Positions 10,215-17,935 of a stretch of DNA of 64,000 nucleotides are shown here, piece after piece. Positions within the stretch are counted from its first letter, which is position 1, and each line of letters opens with the position of its first letter. Source of the DNA: Turneriella sp. (GTDB lineage Bacteria > Spirochaetota > Leptospiria > Turneriellales > Turneriellaceae); NCBI GenBank assembly GCA_019186965.1, contig JABARV010000003.1, positions 1 to 64,000 of the forward strand, read 5' to 3'. The notes under the pieces are model-generated. The model worked only from the letters and a program-made list of their open reading frames with translations, searched no databases and had not been told where the DNA came from. The translations under genes were made by a program, and so were the position numbers.

Positions 10215-11081
10215 ATGAAGCGTTTTAAAAAAGTTTTAGTGCTTACAGGTATTGTTCTTACAGCATTACCGTTAAAAATAAATGCCGCCGATATTGAAGT
10301 TGCTCCTTCGTCAAAAAATCTATCCGGGATTGTCTCCGATATTGCTGACTGGAAAAATGCAAAGCTTGCAACTATATCTTTAACGGCGCAGCCCATGGCA
10401 TTGCCAAAACCCGATAAAACCCAAACAAAAGAAATACGCGTTCAGGCGCTTTCTGATGGCAAATTTATCCAGTTTCGTTTACAGTGGGAAGATAGCGAAA
10501 AGAGCGAAGCAGGTCCTTTGGGAAAATACTCAGATGGGGTGGCTCTACAGTTTCCAGCAATTGAAGGTAATCCACCGCCGGTCTTCATGGGGGCTAAAGG
10601 AAAACCAGTACATATTTTTCATTGGAAAGCGCAATACCAGAAAGATATTGAAAGAGGACGCAAAGAAGAAATTACCGACATTTATCCCAATGCCAATTTA
10701 GATATGTACACCATGGACTACAAGGATTACGGCAAACTGCACGAAATTTCGGAGTCCGCAAAGCGCCAATATATGCCAGGCCAAGCAGCAGGGAATCCTC
10801 AATCTTATTCTAAACTTGGTATAGACGAAATTTTAGCAGAAGGTTTTGGCACAAGCGCTGTTATGGAACAACACCTTTCCATGGCGTTTGCAGAATGGAA
10901 AAATGGTGTATGGACTGTTATCGTTACACGGCCACTTGAGTATAAAAAAGGATCAAAGTTAAAACCTGCGGGTAAAAATTTTATTGCCTTTGCTGTTTGG
11001 CAAGGCGGTAAAGGGGAAATAGGTTCGCGAAAGTCGCTCACAATGTCGTGGGTGCCGCTTGTTTTTAAACCCACAAAATAA
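10215..11081 (+). CDS. Heme-b gamma subunit, ethylbenzene-dehydrogenase / NxrC-like
   Basis: The protein (288 aa) begins with a Sec signal peptide, MKRFKKVLVLTGIVLTALPLK, probably cut after INA. The mature part is the beta-rich heme-b domain of the periplasmic gamma subunits of ethylbenzene dehydrogenase, selenate reductase and NXR. The typical stretch FMGAKGKPVHIFHWKA contains Met125, a good candidate axial heme ligand. A lysine near the C-terminus (SRKSLTMSW) is a candidate for the other ligand. It starts 13 bp after the beta gene behind AAGGAGG. In this family the subunit passes electrons to a soluble or membrane cytochrome c, so it supports a periplasmic location for the complex. Confidence 0.85.
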   Translation: MKRFKKVLVLTGIVLTALPLKINAADIEVAPSSKNLSGIVSDIADWKNAKLATISLTAQPMALPKPDKTQTKEIRVQALSDGKFIQFRLQWEDSEKSEAGPLGKYSDGVALQFPAIEGNPPPVFMGAKGKPVHIFHWKAQYQKDIERGRKEEITDIYPNANLDMYTMDYKDYGKLHEISESAKRQYMPGQAAGNPQSYSKLGIDEILAEGFGTSAVMEQHLSMAFAEWKNGVWTVIVTRPLEYKKGSKLKPAGKNFIAFAVWQGGKGEIGSRKSLTMSWVPLVFKPTK

Positions 11082-11090
11082 AATTTAACT

Positions 11091-11807
11091 ATGGAAGTCT
11101 TACAAAATAATTCTGCAGCAATACAAGAAGAACTACTCCAACACTGCTTGTTTCGGCTTGCGTCACAATTGTGTGGTTATCCCACAGTTGAAGCGTTTTT
11201 TGTGCTAAAAGAATTATTACAAGATGAAGCGATTGTTAAGCATTGTGAAATTGTTTCGCCCCATTGGCATAAAATTTCTCATTATTTAAAGCATACAAGT
11301 TTTGACTTACTTTGCCACGACTATATCGATATCTTCGACAGAAACGGGCATACGAACCCATTACACGAAAGTGAGTACGGACGTGCACGTATACTTGCAA
11401 AAGGAACAGAGCTTGCCGATATTGCTGGTTTCTATAAAGCTTTCGGCCTCAAATTTGGCACGCCTTCTAAAGACCGGGAAATGCACGACCATATTTCTGT
11501 TGAGCTTGAGTTTTATGCACACTTATTATTAAGCGAATGTTACGCAAAAATATCTACAGATGAAGAAGGGGTAAGTGTTATTAAAGACGCACGGCAAAAA
11601 TTTCTTACGGCGCATTTGGGTCGCTTCGTAACAGCAATTGCCGAGCGGGAACAAATTGCTGGGCATGAATTTTACGGTCATGTCTTTTTGTGGATTGCTG
11701 GCTTGGTTGCGGCTGAATGCGTACAGCTAAATATTACTCCCGAAAAACTCGAATGGATTCTTCCGCCTAAAAATGCCGATACCGTAATTACATGCGCCCT
11801 ACACTAA
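11091..11807 (+). CDS. TorD/NarJ-family molybdoenzyme maturation chaperone
   Basis: A 238-residue, helix-rich, Cys-poor cytoplasmic protein with the general layout of the TorD/DmsD/NarJ family. It includes an acidic loop (DYIDIFDRNGHTNPLHESEYGR) and a C-terminal GRFVTAIAE...HEFYGHVFLWIAGLV region. Such proteins bind the Tat signal or N-terminus of the catalytic subunit and hold back export until the Mo cofactor is inserted. The gene starts 9 bp after the gamma subunit and ends one base before the next start, so it belongs to the same transcript. The protein is recognised by pattern and context rather than by an invariant residue. Confidence 0.8.
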   Translation: MEVLQNNSAAIQEELLQHCLFRLASQLCGYPTVEAFFVLKELLQDEAIVKHCEIVSPHWHKISHYLKHTSFDLLCHDYIDIFDRNGHTNPLHESEYGRARILAKGTELADIAGFYKAFGLKFGTPSKDREMHDHISVELEFYAHLLLSECYAKISTDEEGVSVIKDARQKFLTAHLGRFVTAIAEREQIAGHEFYGHVFLWIAGLVAAECVQLNITPEKLEWILPPKNADTVITCALH

Positions 11808-11808
11808 A

Positions 11809-12528
11809 ATGAATTTTCTTCTTTTTGGTTTAATCGCGTTACTCTACTCACTCGTTGGTCATGCGGGAGCCTCTGGCTATATTGCCCTCATGGCGTTTTT
11901 AAATTTTCCAGGCGCGGAGATTAAACAAACTTCACTTTTTTTAAATTTAGTCGTATCAGGAGTCGCCAGTATCCAGTTTCTTTTGCGTGGCCACTATTCG
12001 ATGCGGCTTTTTCTCAGCTTTACTATTACCTCTGCCCCAGCGGCATACTTAACGGCACGCATGAATATTTCACCCGCAGCGTATAAAAGCATACTAGGAG
12101 TTTTTCTCTGTTATTCCGCATTATGGCTTATTTTTCTGCGTACCCCAAAAAATAATAACCCACTCAGAAGCTACCGTAGCTATTACCCCCCAGTGATTGG
12201 ACTTGTTATTGGCGCTGCTTCTGGCATCATAGGTGTTGGCGGAGGAATTTTTCTTTCGCCTGTTTTGGCACTTTTGCGTTGGGCGGACATGAAGACTATT
12301 TCGGGTACATCGGCGCTCTTTATTTTAGTAAATTCACTGTTTGCCTTCTTTGCCGAGATACAAAAAGCCGGTAATATAGTAAAAATTCCCGAATTAAGTA
12401 TCGTAGCTGCGGTGCTCGTTGGCGGCTTAATTGGCGCACGGCTCGGTAGCCACCATTTAAGCGATAACATTTTGCGCAAAATTCTTGGAATGGTACTCGC
12501 ACTTGCTGGGATAAAACAATTTATCTAA
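11809..12528 (+). CDS. TauE/SafE (TSUP) family membrane permease
   Basis: The 239-residue protein is almost entirely hydrophobic and has the internal duplication of the TSUP family. The first half begins LIALLYSLVGHAGASGYIALM and the second carries GLVIGAASGIIGVGGGIFLSP. Both have the Gly-rich re-entrant motif. Family members move sulfite, sulfoacetate or other small anions across the inner membrane. Its place as the last gene of the molybdoenzyme operon, one base after the chaperone gene, suggests it handles the substrate or product anion, for example nitrite. That is inference. The next gene, yajC, follows within about 25 bp without an obvious terminator. Confidence 0.85.
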   Translation: MNFLLFGLIALLYSLVGHAGASGYIALMAFLNFPGAEIKQTSLFLNLVVSGVASIQFLLRGHYSMRLFLSFTITSAPAAYLTARMNISPAAYKSILGVFLCYSALWLIFLRTPKNNNPLRSYRSYYPPVIGLVIGAASGIIGVGGGIFLSPVLALLRWADMKTISGTSALFILVNSLFAFFAEIQKAGNIVKIPELSIVAAVLVGGLIGARLGSHHLSDNILRKILGMVLALAGIKQFI

Positions 12529-12552
12529 GAGTCTCCTAAATATTGACGCAGT

Positions 12553-13008
12553 GTGTCAAGAATGCTTTCTGCCTTCATGAATGATTCAATGTTTACGGTT
12601 GCACAAGCCGCAGGCGTACCCGTCACAGGCGCTCCAAGCATAAGCACACCCCCCTCTGGCGCTCCGGCCAAAACGACAGCTACAACGACAACTCCTAATG
12701 GCGGTTCACACGCGCAGCAGCCCGACATGTCGAGCACTCTTTCGAGCTTTGCGCTCCCTGTGCTCATGATTGTGGTTTTCTACTTCTTGCTCATCCGTCC
12801 CCAGCAAAAACGAGAAAAAGAAAAGCGTAGGCAATTGAACGCAATGGAAAAAGGTGACCGTGTACTTACCGCTGGCGGCATCTACGGAACAATCGTTGGT
12901 ATTAAGCATGAAGAAAATTTAGCGATTGTCAAAATAGCAGACGACGTAAAAGTTGAAGTCGCAATTTCAACATTAAGCGGCGTAATAAGTAAAGATAAAA
13001 AAGCATAA
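12553..13008 (+). CDS. yajC: YajC, accessory subunit of the Sec translocon
   Basis: The protein has one membrane helix (LSSFALPVLMIVVFYFLLIRP) followed by the family signature RPQQKREKEKRRQLNAMEKGDRVLTAGGIYGTIVGI, which identifies YajC. An unusual Ala/Thr/Pro-rich segment of about 45 residues precedes the helix. The start is uncertain: GTG 12553 gives 151 aa, while ATG codons at 12562, 12577 and 12589 would shorten it, and none has a strong ribosome site. secD and secF lie just downstream, the usual yajC-secD-secF order with one extra gene between. Confidence 0.93.
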   Translation: MSRMLSAFMNDSMFTVAQAAGVPVTGAPSISTPPSGAPAKTTATTTTPNGGSHAQQPDMSSTLSSFALPVLMIVVFYFLLIRPQQKREKEKRRQLNAMEKGDRVLTAGGIYGTIVGIKHEENLAIVKIADDVKVEVAISTLSGVISKDKKA

Positions 13009-13022
13009 GTGAGCGACTGCGG

Positions 13023-13592
13023 TTGCGTTATTTAGTCGTACTTCTAATTTTTCTGTTTGCTGCGCCGTACGCGCAGTACGCAACGGCCATCTTTCAAACC
13101 GGTAGAAATCTGCTTTTAGCGCAAAACATTTTTGACGACAACATCGAAGTACCTACAACGCCACCCCAAAAAACTCCTGAAGAAAAAAATAGTTCCAAAA
13201 CCGATACGCCAAAGAAAAAAAAATCAGCTAAAACTAAGAAAAGTAAAAAGAATAAAAAGCGCAAAGTTACAAGCGACGAAACCACACAAAGTGTAGGTAA
13301 TCCCTATACTACCGCTGCGCTGGCATCTTCTTCGTACGAATGGGTTCCTGAAAGCAATCCTTTTACGCTAAGAACGCCTGCAAAGGGGATGGCCCCCGCT
13401 TTATCCAGCATACCACGGCCTGATGATACTGCCGTATCCCCTTTAACTACCACGGCGGATAAAGAAAAAACGCAAAGCCCAAATAATTCACGCCTGCCTT
13501 TGATGCAGGTTTTGATTGTCGCTGCGTTTGCAGTTGTATTTTTGATTTATCGTTTAAGTATCGGTCGTAAAATTAAAAGTAGAAAATACTAA
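13023..13592 (+). CDS. Signal-anchored Lys-rich membrane protein of unknown function
   Basis: I do not recognise a family. The 189-residue protein starts at TTG 13023 with a hydrophobic signal segment (LVVLLIFLFAAPYAQYA). A very basic stretch follows, rich in KKKKSAKTKKSKKNKK from about residue 60 to 85, then a Ser/Thr/Pro-rich linker. A single C-terminal helix (PLMQVLIVAAFAVVFLIYRLSI) ends in a basic tail. The layout recalls FliO-like or other bitopic proteins, but no motif proves it. It is wedged between yajC and secD with gaps of 14 and 9 bp, so it is probably co-transcribed with the Sec genes. Confidence 0.7.
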   Translation: MRYLVVLLIFLFAAPYAQYATAIFQTGRNLLLAQNIFDDNIEVPTTPPQKTPEEKNSSKTDTPKKKKSAKTKKSKKNKKRKVTSDETTQSVGNPYTTAALASSSYEWVPESNPFTLRTPAKGMAPALSSIPRPDDTAVSPLTTTADKEKTQSPNNSRLPLMQVLIVAAFAVVFLIYRLSIGRKIKSRKY

Positions 13593-13601
13593 GGAAAGCC
13601 T

Positions 13602-15494
13602 GTGAGTGTACAAGTTCGTTTCTTTTTGATTATCCTCGTAATCGGTTTATCGGTTGCGCTAATTTGGCCTAATATTGGGGAAAGGACAATTCGCCTTTAC
13701 GCGAATGAAACTTTTTCCGAAACAAAACGCGATGAAGTGCTTTCTCGCGCAGAGGCATACATAAAAGACCACTATAAAGGGAGATATACTCCAAAAATTG
13801 CAATGGGAAAACCCATTGGCAACCCTAAAGGCGTAGATGAAAAATATCTTAGCATTACGGGGAAATTTGTACAAGCAGCATTCTTGAACGAACTTAGCCG
13901 TATCGAAGGCGTGGATGCAGCCCGTATGGCGTTGGAACCAATGTGGGTGGAGCGTAATTTGAAGGCAAAGCCCTTCAAATTGGGGCTTGATTTGCAAGGA
14001 GGGATGAACCTTGTTCTGGAAGGCGATTTTGAAAAGGTCGCTGCCCGCATGAAAGAACTTTATCCACCAGAAATGGTCCAAGACCTCGAAAAGAAAAAAG
14101 AAGCAGAAAAAAACGCGGAAGAAAAAAAGTCAATCCAAGCAAAACTTGACTCTATCAAACAAGCAACCGATTTATCTCCCGAAAAGCGCAAGAGCGATAT
14201 GGAAGGGGTGTTACAAATCCTCTCTTCAAGGATTAACCAAACGGGAACATCCGAACCTTTAATTCGCCTCCAAGGGAACGAACAAATTGAAATATCCCTC
14301 CCTGGTGTTGCAAACCCCGACCAAGCTAAACAGCTCATCGCTTCAACCGCACGCGTTACGTACCACTTACACGATCCCCAAGGCGAAGAACAACGCTATA
14401 CGCAGCTTGCAAACTTAGATTTTGCTGAATACACCAAATTAGGTACTGATGTACAACGAGAAAAATTTCTTAAAAATCTTGCTGAGAAAATTAAAATGCC
14501 AAAAGCCTTCAGCCTTATGGTTATGTACGGTAAAAATCCCAACATTACGCATAAAGGGCAGCACCTCGAACCCGAAAGTTTTCTTGTAGTCGACAAAGAG
14601 CCCGTAATGACGGGAGAAGCGATGAGCCGGAACGTCTACGAAGACAGAAACCCCGAAGATGGGCGTATCGTTGTTTCTTTTGAACTAACGAGCGCGGGTG
14701 CGGATAAATTTGGAAAAATTACTTCTGAAAACCAAGGAAAGCTTCTTGCAATTGCAATCGACGATAAAATTCGTTCCGCGCCGCGTATACAAGGCCCCAT
14801 TTTGGGTGGGCGAGGACAAATTACGGGCGATTTTGACGTGCAAGAAGCGCGGGCGCTTGCCATTGTCATCCGCGAAGGAGCGCTTCCCGTTCCTCTCAAC
14901 ATTGTAGAGGAAAGGTCGGTAGGGCCAACCCTCGGCCAAGCCGCTATTGACGCAGGACTCAAGGCAATCTTTGTCGGCTTTATACTTGTTTTTGCGTATA
15001 TGCTCCTTTACTACCATGGCTCGGGGTTTATCGCAAGCGTTGGCCTTCTCATTAACCTACTCCTTATGGCGGCTATTTTTGCCCTCATGGATTTTACCAT
15101 TACCCTTCCCGGCCTTGCAGGGGTGGTGCTCACCATGGGTATGGCGGTAGACTCGAACGTAATTATTTACGAGCGTATCCGCGAAGAACTTGCGCGGGGG
15201 AAATCGGTGAAACTTGCCGTCGCTGCGGGGTTTGAACGCGCCTCGCTTACGATTATCGACGCGAACTTAACAACGCTTATTGCCGCGATCATCTTGGCGT
15301 CTAAATTAGGGGTTGGCCCTATTAAAGGGTTCGGTGTAACCCTTTTTATTGGAATTGTAACAACACTTTTTACGGCGCTTGTCGTTACACGCGCAATTAT
15401 GGAGTACCTTGCGTATTCGGTTGAAATCAAATCGCTTTCCATTGGTTTTGGTAAGCACCGAAAGGCAACAAAACTTGTAGGAGGTAAAGCGTGA
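13602..15494 (+). CDS. secD: Protein translocase subunit SecD
   Basis: SecD (630 aa) with SecF uses the proton gradient to help pull exported proteins through SecYEG from the periplasmic side. After the first helix a large periplasmic region follows, including a Lys/Glu-rich coiled-coil-like insert around residues 150-205. The membrane block has the family motifs VGPTLGQAAIDAGLKAIFVGF and GMAVDSNVIIYERIREELARGKSV. The start is GTG 13602 after AAGGAAAG. The stop overlaps the secF start (GTGA), which suggests coupled translation. Confidence 0.97.
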   Translation: MSVQVRFFLIILVIGLSVALIWPNIGERTIRLYANETFSETKRDEVLSRAEAYIKDHYKGRYTPKIAMGKPIGNPKGVDEKYLSITGKFVQAAFLNELSRIEGVDAARMALEPMWVERNLKAKPFKLGLDLQGGMNLVLEGDFEKVAARMKELYPPEMVQDLEKKKEAEKNAEEKKSIQAKLDSIKQATDLSPEKRKSDMEGVLQILSSRINQTGTSEPLIRLQGNEQIEISLPGVANPDQAKQLIASTARVTYHLHDPQGEEQRYTQLANLDFAEYTKLGTDVQREKFLKNLAEKIKMPKAFSLMVMYGKNPNITHKGQHLEPESFLVVDKEPVMTGEAMSRNVYEDRNPEDGRIVVSFELTSAGADKFGKITSENQGKLLAIAIDDKIRSAPRIQGPILGGRGQITGDFDVQEARALAIVIREGALPVPLNIVEERSVGPTLGQAAIDAGLKAIFVGFILVFAYMLLYYHGSGFIASVGLLINLLLMAAIFALMDFTITLPGLAGVVLTMGMAVDSNVIIYERIREELARGKSVKLAVAAGFERASLTIIDANLTTLIAAIILASKLGVGPIKGFGVTLFIGIVTTLFTALVVTRAIMEYLAYSVEIKSLSIGFGKHRKATKLVGGKA

Positions 15495-16447
15495 ATTTTC
15501 ATGTAATGCGGTTTCGGTGGATTAATATCACCGCCTCCATTTTAGTAATGGTAGCTTTGTTTGTCGTTACTTACAAAAAATTTGGCGGTTTCGCGCTCAG
15601 TATCGACTTTGCAGGTGGAATTAAGCTTGAGCTTACCCGTGTCGAAGGCTTAAACTTAGACAACTTACGTAATCTTTTTGAAAAGGAAAAAATAAGCGCT
15701 CTTGTGCAGCTTGTCGACAAAGCATCAGGGAATCGGATAAAAATAGAAATCGGCGGTAAAACACAGCAAGATTTAACCGCACGCGCAAACGCAGAAAAAG
15801 CAGATTTAGAAAAAGCTGGCTATCCTGTAAACGCAATCGACTACACAAAATATTTGATCCAAAAGAAATTGCTTTCGCCAAATGCCCCTAAAATTGAATT
15901 TTCTGCGGCAGAACAGGTAGGGCCAACTGTTGGGCAATACATGCAAAAAAATGCGATTTATTTAGTTTTGGTTGCCCTCCTCCTTATCACTATCTACGTT
16001 GCGTTTCGCTTCCGATTTAACTTTGCCCTTGGCGCCCTTTTATCTTCACTACACGATATTGTAATTACGATGGGGATTATCGGTGTATTGCAAATACCGC
16101 TTTCTGTGCCTGTAATTGCTGCGTTACTTACAATTTTAGGTTATTCGATAAACGATACAATTGTTATCTTCGACCGTATTCGCGAGAATATCCATGGTAA
16201 AGAAGATATTGGTATTGAACACGTCGTCGACAAATCAATTATGCAGTCTTTGACGCGTACGATTAACACAACAACAACGACACTTATTGCCATACTACCT
16301 ATTTATCTTTTAGGAGACGAAAGCCTCAAAGACTTGGCGGAAGTACTTCTTTACGGTATCGTAATCGGTACGTATTCATCCAACTTTGTCGCAGCGCCCA
16401 TTGTTGTAATATGGGATAACCTTATAAAACGGAGAAAAGCCGCATGA
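15491..16447 (+). CDS. secF: Protein translocase subunit SecF
   Basis: SecF (318 aa) pairs with SecD. Visible hallmarks are FALSIDFAGGIKLEL in the first periplasmic loop, EQVGPTVGQYMQKNAIYLVL at the start of the membrane block and LGYSINDTIVIFDRIRENIHGKE. The last matches the conserved ND-x-VVV-x-DRIREN segment. The GTG start at 15491 overlaps the secD stop and its own stop overlaps the start of pntAA. The export genes and the transhydrogenase genes are therefore likely on one message. Confidence 0.96.
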   Translation: MNFHVMRFRWINITASILVMVALFVVTYKKFGGFALSIDFAGGIKLELTRVEGLNLDNLRNLFEKEKISALVQLVDKASGNRIKIEIGGKTQQDLTARANAEKADLEKAGYPVNAIDYTKYLIQKKLLSPNAPKIEFSAAEQVGPTVGQYMQKNAIYLVLVALLLITIYVAFRFRFNFALGALLSSLHDIVITMGIIGVLQIPLSVPVIAALLTILGYSINDTIVIFDRIRENIHGKEDIGIEHVVDKSIMQSLTRTINTTTTTLIAILPIYLLGDESLKDLAEVLLYGIVIGTYSSNFVAAPIVVIWDNLIKRRKAA

Positions 16448-17571
16448 AACTTTTAGTTGCAAAAGAAACTTCTCAAGGAGAAAAGCGCGTCGCACTTATT
16501 CCCGAAAGCGTAAAAAAACTAAAAAGCAAAGGATTTACTATTGTTGTCGAAAAAGGTGCTGGGGAAGCATCTTTTATTAGCGACAAAGAATACGAAGAAG
16601 CGGGCGCCACACTTGCTTTGGCGCAAGACTTAAAAGACGCTGATGCAATCCTTAAGGTACGTCCCCCCGAAATAAAAGAAATTGACGGATATAAAGATGG
16701 CGCATGGCTTTTTGCAACGCTCGATCCCTTGCACCGCACCGATGCACTTAACGCTTACGAAAAGAAAAAACTGACTACCTTCGCCATGGAGTTTATTCCA
16801 CGCATTACTCTTGCACAGTCAATGGACGTTTTAAGCTCGATGGCATCGATTGCTGGTTACCGTGCGGTACTTTTGGCTTCGCAAGAATTTGGCCGCTTTT
16901 TTCCGATGCTTATGACCGCTGCGGGTACAATTCCTCCGGCAAAAGCGTTTGTGTTGGGCGCGGGTGTGGCAGGCTTACAAGCGATTGCGACGGCAAAGCG
17001 GTTGGGCGCAGTTGTTGAAGCGTTCGACGTGCGTGCTGCTGCAGCAGAGCAAGTTGAAAGTTTGGGCGCAAAGTTTGTTAAAATGGAAATTACGGAAAAC
17101 TTGCAAGACGACCAAGGGTATGCCAAAGAAGCATCGCCAGAATTTATCGCGAAACAAAAAGAGCTACTACACAAGCACATTGCTAAGTCGGACATCGTCA
17201 TCACCACCGCACAGATTTTTGGAAAGAAGGCGCCTATCCTCATCGAAGACTATATGGTCAAAAGCATGAAACCCGGCTCGGTAATTGTCGACTTGGCATC
17301 TGAAACAGGGGGTAACTGCACTCTTACTAAACACGGCGAAACTGTTGAAGTAAACGGCGTTAAAATTTTGGCGCCTGCAAACATTACCTCAACGATGGCG
17401 AGTGCTGCCAGCCGTATGCTTTCCAAAAATATGGAAAACTTACTCACGTACCTTTTTGAGAACGGCTCTTTAGTGCACGATTTTGCAACCGATGAAATTT
17501 TAAAAAGAAGTATCGTCACCCGTGATGGCACGACCGTTTCTGAAATTGTAAAAAAGGCAACTGGTCGATGA
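16444..17571 (+). CDS. pntA: Proton-translocating transhydrogenase, NAD-binding subunit alpha-1
   Basis: This is domain I of the membrane transhydrogenase (375 aa), the soluble part that binds NAD(H). It begins MKLLVAKETSQGEKRVALIPESVKKL like alanine dehydrogenase. The Rossmann motif is VLGAGVAGLQAIATAKRLGAVVEAFDVR. It ends before any membrane segment, so this is the three-polypeptide form known from Rhodospirillum, not the E. coli two-subunit form. The ATG overlaps the secF stop by four bases, and the next subunit follows after 25 bp. Confidence 0.95.
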   Translation: MKLLVAKETSQGEKRVALIPESVKKLKSKGFTIVVEKGAGEASFISDKEYEEAGATLALAQDLKDADAILKVRPPEIKEIDGYKDGAWLFATLDPLHRTDALNAYEKKKLTTFAMEFIPRITLAQSMDVLSSMASIAGYRAVLLASQEFGRFFPMLMTAAGTIPPAKAFVLGAGVAGLQAIATAKRLGAVVEAFDVRAAAAEQVESLGAKFVKMEITENLQDDQGYAKEASPEFIAKQKELLHKHIAKSDIVITTAQIFGKKAPILIEDYMVKSMKPGSVIVDLASETGGNCTLTKHGETVEVNGVKILAPANITSTMASAASRMLSKNMENLLTYLFENGSLVHDFATDEILKRSIVTRDGTTVSEIVKKATGR

Positions 17572-17596
17572 AAAACAACGATAAATAGGAGTTCAA

Positions 17597-17935
17597 ATGG
17601 ATACGCTAGGTCCCCTCTACATCTTTATTTTGGCGGCGTTCGTGGGTTATACCGTAATCCACAAAGTGCCCCCCCTTTTGCACACGCCGCTTATGGCTGC
17701 AACGAACGCGATTTCGGCGATTTCGGTCGTGGGAGCGATTATTGTCGCTGGAATGGATCACAGTAACCCCGACACATCGACGTGGGCAATTATTATGGCG
17801 GTCACTGCCGTCGCAGCAGCGATGACAAACGTCGTAGGCGGTTTTTTGATTACAGACCGGATGCTTAAAATGTTTAAAAAGGAAAAAGCGCCAGAAACTA
17901 CAAAAGACACAAATAAAGCAGAAGGTGCAAAATGA
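17597..17935 (+). CDS. pntAB: Transhydrogenase membrane subunit alpha-2
   Basis: A small membrane protein (112 aa) with three to four helices: GPLYIFILAAFVGYTVIHKVPPLLHTPLMAATNAISAISVVGAI and VGGFLITDRMLKMF are typical of the alpha-2 subunit. It forms part of the proton channel with PntB. The start has TAGGAG at normal spacing. The last codons overlap the pntB start by four bases. Confidence 0.95.
   Translation: MDTLGPLYIFILAAFVGYTVIHKVPPLLHTPLMAATNAISAISVVGAIIVAGMDHSNPDTSTWAIIMAVTAVAAAMTNVVGGFLITDRMLKMFKKEKAPETTKDTNKAEGAK

Noticed and set aside
14060-14338. Minus-strand frame with Phe/Ser-rich product in secD
   Set aside because: Antisense of the Lys/Glu-rich coiled region of SecD, no ribosome site and no homology signal.
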